DNA from: Kineobactrum salinum
GTDB lineage: Bacteria; Pseudomonadota; Gammaproteobacteria; Pseudomonadales; Halieaceae
DNA: 64,000 nucleotides
NCBI RefSeq assembly: GCF_010669285.1
Contig: NZ_CP048711.1
Location: 744,001 to 808,000, forward strand
Reading direction: 5' to 3'
A model generated the notes under the pieces. It was given only the letters and a program-made list of their open reading frames with translations. It did no database searches and was not told where the DNA came from. Position 1 is the first letter of the stretch. Every line of letters begins with the position of its first letter. Below, in pieces: positions 59,026 to 64,000 of the stretch. The position numbers were made by a program, and so were the translations under genes.

Positions 59026-60531
59026 ATGGGCATTCCCACAGAAACCAATTGGCAGTCGAACGCAGACAGCCTCGTCTTTAAAAATACCGCTTTCATCAAT
59101 GGCGCTTATGTCACCCCCTCATCCGGTGACTTTTTTCGAATCATCAACCCCTATAAGCCCACTGGTGGCCGCGCCGTCCTGAATTGCCGTCAGCCCGAAA
59201 TCGATCTGGCTGCCCGCTTGGCGCAAAGCGCATTCAACACAGGCATGATAGAACGGCTCGGGTCGAATAAGCCCAAGCAAATTCTCTATGATCTTGCCGA
59301 CCGAATAAACAAGGACGCCCCCACTTTTGCTCTTTACGATAGCCTCGAAGTTGGTAAGCCGATTTCCTTTGCCTTGATGGAAGTGCAAATAGCCGTCGAC
59401 ATTTTGCGCTTTTGCGCCGAGGCGGGGGATAAATTATACGGCAGGACATCCACGACCATACCTGGAGCGTTCGCGTTCGAATTACTCGAACCCCGGGGCG
59501 TCGTAGCGGCAATCATTCCTTGGAATTTTCCGACGATCCAATGCGCGGCTAAAATTGGCGCGGCGATAGCGACAGGTAATGCTTGCATCCTGAAGCCATC
59601 GGAATTGGCCTTGAGTTCTGCGTTGAAAATGGCCGAAATGAGCGTCGCCAGCGGGTGGCCTGCAGAAGCGCTTAGCGTCGTGACGGGCGACGGCGAAACC
59701 GGCCGCTTGCTCGCCGGCAATCCTGCTGTAGATATGATCAGCTTCACTGGCTCGACCAAAACCGGCGCGGCGGTGATGGCGACGGCCGCCAGGTCCGGCT
59801 TGAAAAAAGTCGTGCTGGAATGCGGCGGAAAATCCCCCACCATCGTGATGGATGACGCCAAACATCTCGATCTCGAGGTCATAGCACAAACCATCGTGCA
59901 GGAAGTTATGTGGAACCAGGGACAGGTTTGCACGGCGAAAACGCGCCTTTTTGTTCATGCGGGGATTTTCGATGAATTGATGGATAAAATTGTCGCGGCC
60001 TGTCGGGCCTGGACCCCGGGCGATCCGCTCGACCCTGAAACCAATTTCGGCCCTCTGGTCAGTGCGGGCCAGCGCAGAATTGTCGAAGCTTATATCGAGA
60101 GCGGCCGAAATGCTGGAGCGGAGCAGCTTTATGGCAATGATGTTGTCCTACCTGACAGCGGAGAATTCGTCGCACCGACCGTATTCAGCACCCGCGACTC
60201 CTCGATTTCCATCGCCCGTGAAGAAATATTCGGGCCGGTTCTGACGGCACAGCCCTTCACCACCTCGGACGAAGCCATAACGCTCGCCAATGACAGCGAT
60301 TATGGTTTATCGGCGACGCTTTGGACCACCGATTTTGCGACGGCGAATATCTGGGTCAAAGCCATAAAAGCGGGCATGGTTCGCGTCAACGGATCAAATA
60401 ACTTGGCGGAAGAGCCGCTTTTCAGCCTTGCCGCCGAACCTTATAAACAGTCCGGCTTTGGCACCGACGGCGGACTTTCCGGCCTCGAAAATATGATGAT
60501 CCGAAAATCCGCCTTTTTCTCCTTCGGGTAA
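59026..60531 (+). CDS. NAD(P)-dependent aldehyde dehydrogenase
   Basis: 501 residues from the ATG at 59026, preceded by GGAG; a longer frame from 58993 adds 11 unlikely residues. All core motifs are present: IIPWNFPTIQCAAKIGAAIA, FTGSTKTGAAVM, base glutamate in LECGGKSP and catalytic cysteine in WNQGQVCTAKTR. Close in style to PuuC/BetB-like enzymes that oxidise amino- or hydroxy-aldehydes. Its codon use (many A/T third positions and frequent TTC/GCG/ATA mixes) differs from the GC-rich genes of the first 50 kb. It is convergent with the GMC dehydrogenase and may take the aldehyde made by that enzyme. Confidence 0.93.
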   Translation: MGIPTETNWQSNADSLVFKNTAFINGAYVTPSSGDFFRIINPYKPTGGRAVLNCRQPEIDLAARLAQSAFNTGMIERLGSNKPKQILYDLADRINKDAPTFALYDSLEVGKPISFALMEVQIAVDILRFCAEAGDKLYGRTSTTIPGAFAFELLEPRGVVAAIIPWNFPTIQCAAKIGAAIATGNACILKPSELALSSALKMAEMSVASGWPAEALSVVTGDGETGRLLAGNPAVDMISFTGSTKTGAAVMATAARSGLKKVVLECGGKSPTIVMDDAKHLDLEVIAQTIVQEVMWNQGQVCTAKTRLFVHAGIFDELMDKIVAACRAWTPGDPLDPETNFGPLVSAGQRRIVEAYIESGRNAGAEQLYGNDVVLPDSGEFVAPTVFSTRDSSISIAREEIFGPVLTAQPFTTSDEAITLANDSDYGLSATLWTTDFATANIWVKAIKAGMVRVNGSNNLAEEPLFSLAAEPYKQSGFGTDGGLSGLENMMIRKSAFFSFG

Positions 60532-60586
60532 TTCAGGGCGACAATAGGACACCAACTCTCTCCTCTTGTCGCTTTAGGTGCACCCG

Positions 60587-62179
60587 CTATCGATTGTCCT
60601 CCATGATCATTGCCGCCCCTTTTTCGCCGATCATCATCGTCGGAGCATTGGTATTGCCCGACGTAATCAGCGGCATGATTGACGCGTCAACGACCCGCAA
60701 GCCGGCCACTCCCCTGACTCTGAGACGCTCATCGACCACGGCCGCGTCGTCATTCCCCATTTTACATGTGCCCGAAGGATGAACGGTGTCATAGGTCGCT
60801 GATCTCACCCATGCCGTCAGATCTTCCTGGGACTGCCGCGCGACGCCGGGCGCCACTTCGGATATGACATAGGGGGCTATGGCCGGTCGGGCGAAAATAT
60901 CCCGCACACATTCGACCCCCTTAAGCATCGTCGCCATGGTTTTGCTTCCCTTGAGGAGTTCGGGATAAATGAGCGGATAATCTTGCGCATTGCTCGATGC
61001 GAGGGTTATTCTGCCTCTCCCCTCGGGTTGGCACGCATTGACTACAACCATGACCAGGTCTCTATCCGGTATCAGGAGCTTGCCATTGTCGCCGATCTCC
61101 AACCCAACCGGGGCAAAGGTCAGCTGAATATCAGGCGCGCACAAGCTGTTGTCGGAGCGCAGGAAAGCGACCGCCTGAGACATTCCCGAATTCGCCGGAC
61201 CCTTTTTGAAGAACAGCCAATTCAAACCATGAATAGCTTGGTTCCACAGCGACATTTCCCGATTCCAGCTCGGCAATGCCATATGATATGTGACATAGAC
61301 GGCCGGATGCTCCATATGATTGAGGCCGACGCCCGGACTATCCTGCACCACGGGGATTGCGAATTCCTCCAACTGATCGCGGGGGCCGATCCCGGATAAC
61401 ATGAGAATTTGTGGCGACCGGACAGCCCCACCGCTGACGATGATCTCGTTGATCGCGAATTGCTGCTGAGACGTGCCGCCTTTCTCAAATTCGACTCCGA
61501 CCGCCTTTTGCTTCTCGAACAAAATGCGCTTAACGAACGCCTGGGTCAGAACCGTCAGATTGGAGCGTTTTAAGGCTGGACGCAGATAGGTAATCTCCGT
61601 GCTTTGCCGGATTCCTTTATAGGTGGTGCATGGTGTTCGGCCGACGCCCTCTTGGCGCTCGCCATTGATATCCGGGTTGTGGGGAATGCCGGCCTCGACT
61701 GCGGCCTCAATAAACACCTCGGACGCTTGAAGCATGGGATTGGCATATTCGACCCCAAGCGGACCGTCGCGGCCGTGATAGGCATCGCTGCCGATGGTGG
61801 TTTTCTCCGATTTCTTAAAATAGGGCAGGACATCAGCATAGGACCAGCCGGGATTGCCCAGCCGCTCCCAACGATCGTAATCTTGGGGATTGCCGCGAAT
61901 ATACATCATACCATTGATCGAACTGCTGCCGCCGAGCAGTTTTCCGCCGCCAAGCGCCTCGGTCCGGTCGCCGCAGGTCGGATCGGGCTCCATATCGTAG
62001 CACCAGTCGAAATAGGGATTGCCTTCGAGATACATGACGCCCCCGGGCGCGGTTACGACAGGGAGCCGCCCGGCCCGCCCGGCCTCCAGCAGCAGCACTT
62101 TGTTCTGTGGGTTTTCGGATAAGCGATTGGCGAGCACACAACCAGCCGAACCCCCGCCGATAATGATATAGGTCCACAT
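60587..62179 (-). CDS. GMC-family FAD alcohol dehydrogenase (choline dehydrogenase-like)
   Basis: 530 residues from the ATG at 62179 (GGAAG upstream; a GTG at 62194 is also in frame). Residues 2-35 are the FAD-binding YIIIGGGSAGCVLANRLSE, followed by the GMC signatures GGGKLLGGSSSINGMMY and SGGAVRSPQILMLSGIG. The C-terminal active-site region reads HPSGTCKMGNDDAAVVDERL and SGNTNAPTMMIGEKGA. GMC enzymes oxidise alcohols to aldehydes using a quinone or other acceptor. It is 20 bp downstream of the amidohydrolase in the same direction and convergent with the aldehyde dehydrogenase. Confidence 0.93.
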   Translation of the reverse strand: MWTYIIIGGGSAGCVLANRLSENPQNKVLLLEAGRAGRLPVVTAPGGVMYLEGNPYFDWCYDMEPDPTCGDRTEALGGGKLLGGSSSINGMMYIRGNPQDYDRWERLGNPGWSYADVLPYFKKSEKTTIGSDAYHGRDGPLGVEYANPMLQASEVFIEAAVEAGIPHNPDINGERQEGVGRTPCTTYKGIRQSTEITYLRPALKRSNLTVLTQAFVKRILFEKQKAVGVEFEKGGTSQQQFAINEIIVSGGAVRSPQILMLSGIGPRDQLEEFAIPVVQDSPGVGLNHMEHPAVYVTYHMALPSWNREMSLWNQAIHGLNWLFFKKGPANSGMSQAVAFLRSDNSLCAPDIQLTFAPVGLEIGDNGKLLIPDRDLVMVVVNACQPEGRGRITLASSNAQDYPLIYPELLKGSKTMATMLKGVECVRDIFARPAIAPYVISEVAPGVARQSQEDLTAWVRSATYDTVHPSGTCKMGNDDAAVVDERLRVRGVAGLRVVDASIMPLITSGNTNAPTMMIGEKGAAMIMEDNR

Positions 62180-62199
62180 AGATGTGTCTTCCACAAAAG

Positions 62200-63582
62200 C
62201 TACCGATATTCAAGGGCGGTGCGGTCGATCACCTTGCCGCCTTTAATCACCGCAACGATGTTTCTGGTATCGGTGATCTGGTCGGCAGGATTACCCTCGA
62301 CAATCAACAGATCGGCGGTCAAGTTTTTCTGGATCGAACCAACCTGGTTTTCTATCTGTAGAATGACCGCATTATTGTAGGTCGCGCTTTGGATGACCGC
62401 CAAGTTTGGGACTTGGCCGCGGGTCCAGACCTCCATTTCATAATGCATTGCTTCACCATGGAACATCCCGGGAAACAGCGGATCGGTACCGAGGCCAACC
62501 AGTGTTCCGGCTTCGATCAAGCGCTTGGTGTTGGCGATACCGTTCTCGGGCCAGGTTTCCTCGCTGTTCTCAAAGAAGGCCTTGCCATAACCATGGTGGC
62601 CGGCTTCGACAAAACCGTCGATAATCGCCGTGGTATACTCGGGCGCGCGCATGGCCGTCAACTCGTCTTCCCCGTAAAGGTTGGCGACCAGCGGGCTATC
62701 GAGCACGGTGACACCTTCGGTCAGGATCCGATTGGTGCGGCGAAACAATTGGCGGACGATAGCGTTGGTGCCTATCGCCCAGATACCCTGCTTCTTCGCC
62801 TCCTCGACCTCTTCATCGGACAGAGGATGGGTGAAGGCGACATGGGCCCAACCATCGATTCCCGCCCGCACATAAGCTGTGGTGCCGATCCAGGCGCCGA
62901 CATCGACCACCAGGCGCATATCCCGCTTGTGCGCTTCGGTGGCCAGTTGCTGCATCCGGATCAAGGGGATCATGACATAAGCCTTGATCCGGTCGACGCC
63001 GCGCTCCTGATGGAGGTCAAGCAGATTGATATAATCGGCCATGCGACTGAGCGCAGGGGCATTCAGAAAATCATCCCGTTCCGATGGCTCTTCGAAAATG
63101 TCGCCAACCGTATGAATGGTCGGACCGAGAAGATGCCCATCGTTGATGGCATCGCGTAAATCCGTGGCAATAACCAGCTCACTGCCCAAATCGCATATGG
63201 TGGTGACCCCGGCATAGAGATTGGCTTTCAAGACCCGCCCGATCTCCAGTGGCTTGTAGGTAGCGCCGGAGGGATTGACCGTCAGATGGGAATGTCCGTC
63301 GATTAGACCGGGCAGGACCGTTCGCCCCTCCCCCGAAATGACATACGCGTCAAGGCGCGCCTGAACGCTACCATGGCGACCAATTTGCTCAATTTTTCCA
63401 TCGACGATGGCGATGTCATAGCCTTCCAGTGGCGCATTGCCGCGGCCGTCGATTATTCTGATATTCTTAATGAAAATCGGTCCTTGATGCAGAAAACCGG
63501 ATTCTCGGGTTTCGTGTCCAGGCTTTGCCAAGGCGCCTGTCACCCACAACACGACCGTTGCGAAAATGGCTATTCTGCTCAT
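62200..63582 (-). CDS. Exported amidohydrolase family protein
   Basis: 460 residues from the ATG at 63582, with GGGAG upstream and a signal peptide (IAIFATVVLWVTGALAKPG). Amidohydrolase marks: IKNIRIIDGRGNAPLEGYDI, the metal motif GLIDGHSHLTVN, a conserved VVDVGAWIGTTAYVRAG block, LVGLGTDPLFPGMFHGEA and the C-terminal NLTADLLIVEGNPADQITDT. Related periplasmic enzymes hydrolyse amide, ester or cyclic substrates. It may release an alcohol for the GMC dehydrogenase. A TonB receptor is read divergently 250 bp away. Confidence 0.88.
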   Translation of the reverse strand: MSRIAIFATVVLWVTGALAKPGHETRESGFLHQGPIFIKNIRIIDGRGNAPLEGYDIAIVDGKIEQIGRHGSVQARLDAYVISGEGRTVLPGLIDGHSHLTVNPSGATYKPLEIGRVLKANLYAGVTTICDLGSELVIATDLRDAINDGHLLGPTIHTVGDIFEEPSERDDFLNAPALSRMADYINLLDLHQERGVDRIKAYVMIPLIRMQQLATEAHKRDMRLVVDVGAWIGTTAYVRAGIDGWAHVAFTHPLSDEEVEEAKKQGIWAIGTNAIVRQLFRRTNRILTEGVTVLDSPLVANLYGEDELTAMRAPEYTTAIIDGFVEAGHHGYGKAFFENSEETWPENGIANTKRLIEAGTLVGLGTDPLFPGMFHGEAMHYEMEVWTRGQVPNLAVIQSATYNNAVILQIENQVGSIQKNLTADLLIVEGNPADQITDTRNIVAVIKGGKVIDRTALEYR

Positions 63583-63670
63583 TATTACTCCCACTCTGTC
63601 GGCACAATACATTAGGAGGCTTCTATCATAGCAGCCATCCCGTGGGGCCGTATTTGTAAGCATTAGAAAT

Positions 63671-63710
63671 GCGTGTTCATATATTCAAAACACGCGTTTT
63701 CGAAACACGC
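63671..63710. promoter_or_regulatory. Three-part repeat, candidate operator upstream of TonB receptor
   Basis: GCGTGTT (63671-63677), AACACGC (63689-63695) and AACACGC (63704-63710): the first pairs with either of the other two as an inverted repeat, and the last two are a direct repeat with a 15-base pitch. A palindromic TTTCGAAA lies between them. It stands between the divergent amidohydrolase and TonB receptor genes and suits a regulator binding site; the regulator is not in the window. Confidence 0.4.
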
Positions 63711-63832
63711 ACACTTATAAGCGCTTTTCATAAGAAACGAATAGCGTTTTCTAGTGCATGAATAGGAAAAAATGGATATGGTCCCTTATTCTGCGGGTAA
63801 CCTAGAAATTAAAATATTTGAAGGGGACCTGT

Positions 63833-64000
63833 ATGCGTCGTACTCGGATTATCGCTTCGATCCTGCCTGCGCTCTATTTCGTGCAGCCTTTGCCGCTCAA
63901 TGCGCAAACCTACTTGGAAGAAATAACCGTAACCGCGACGAAGAGGTCTGAAAGCCTGCAGGATGTGCCCTTGGCGATTTCGGCTATCGCCACCGACACC
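63833..64000 (+). CDS. TonB-dependent outer-membrane receptor, N-terminus only
   Basis: 56 codons are visible from the ATG at 63833, which has AAGGGG at 63821-63826. A signal peptide (IIASILPALYFVQPLPLNAQ) is followed by LEEITVTATKRSESLQDVPL, the TonB-box and first plug strand of the receptor family, before the window ends. It is divergent from the amidohydrolase at 62200-63582 and likely brings in its substrate. Confidence 0.9.
   Translation, partial: MRRTRIIASILPALYFVQPLPLNAQTYLEEITVTATKRSESLQDVPLAISAIATDT

Overview
The window reads as chromosome of a heterotrophic, probably marine gammaproteobacterium. This is an inference from the gene types (five TonB-dependent receptors, AcnA, a DeaD-type helicase, many amidohydrolases and peptidases), and the Halieaceae/Spongiibacteraceae kind of organism is a guess, not something shown. 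Roughly the first 50 kb is GC-rich and densely packed. From about 50 kb the sequence is visibly richer in A/T, and the last 5 kb (59-64 kb) has a codon style and gene content that recall sphingomonads and may be imported. No tRNA, rRNA, CRISPR array or insertion sequence was found.

Region 1-19 kb looks like an amine-utilisation district. A minus-strand operon aauB-mauE-mauD-aauA plus two cytochromes c encodes a periplasmic tryptophan tryptophylquinone (TTQ) aromatic amine dehydrogenase with its maturation factors and electron acceptors. An AraC regulator follows it. An aldehyde dehydrogenase lies immediately upstream and could oxidise the aldehyde product. Around it are two TonB receptors, an exported amidohydrolase, a TetR regulator, a Tat-exported spermidine-dehydrogenase-like flavoprotein with a secreted SnoaL-fold protein, a second AraC regulator and a DUF485/ActP-type symporter pair. 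An RND efflux pump and its fusion protein follow (19-23.3 kb).

Region 23-40 kb holds housekeeping genes (aconitase, CBS-domain protein, DEAD-box helicase, TSUP permease) and a distinctive envelope locus. That locus has an outer-membrane barrel, a subtilisin-like protease with about 190 residues of an acidic four-residue repeat, and a divergent ECF sigma/anti-sigma pair. A SIMPL protein, an M20 amidohydrolase, a D-2-hydroxyacid-type FAD dehydrogenase and a large patatin follow. A 31-bp-arm palindromic element sits at 26.8 kb.

Region 40-48 kb is a coherent N-acyl-D-amino-acid/D-glutamate locus: lipoprotein D-aminoacylase, TonB receptor and MarR on one strand, and a YkvI-like transporter and a DUF1611/DgcN-like protein on the other. 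A solitary acetolactate synthase large subunit follows. Region 50-58 kb is a five-gene peptide/amino-acid operon (Leu/Phe/Val-type dehydrogenase, TonB receptor, proline-iminopeptidase-like hydrolase, DUF885 peptidase, second YkvI-like transporter) beside an XRE-cupin regulator. Region 59-64 kb has an aldehyde dehydrogenase, a GMC alcohol dehydrogenase, an amidohydrolase and the start of a fifth TonB receptor, consistent with a hydrolyse-then-oxidise route for an amide- or ester-like substrate.

Important caveat: eleven genes between 5.9 and 41.8 kb are broken by fourteen frameshifts, each repaired by adding one C or G, nearly all in or beside a short C/G run. The uniform pattern points to base-calling or assembly error, so these genes are annotated as single CDSs at their full extent.
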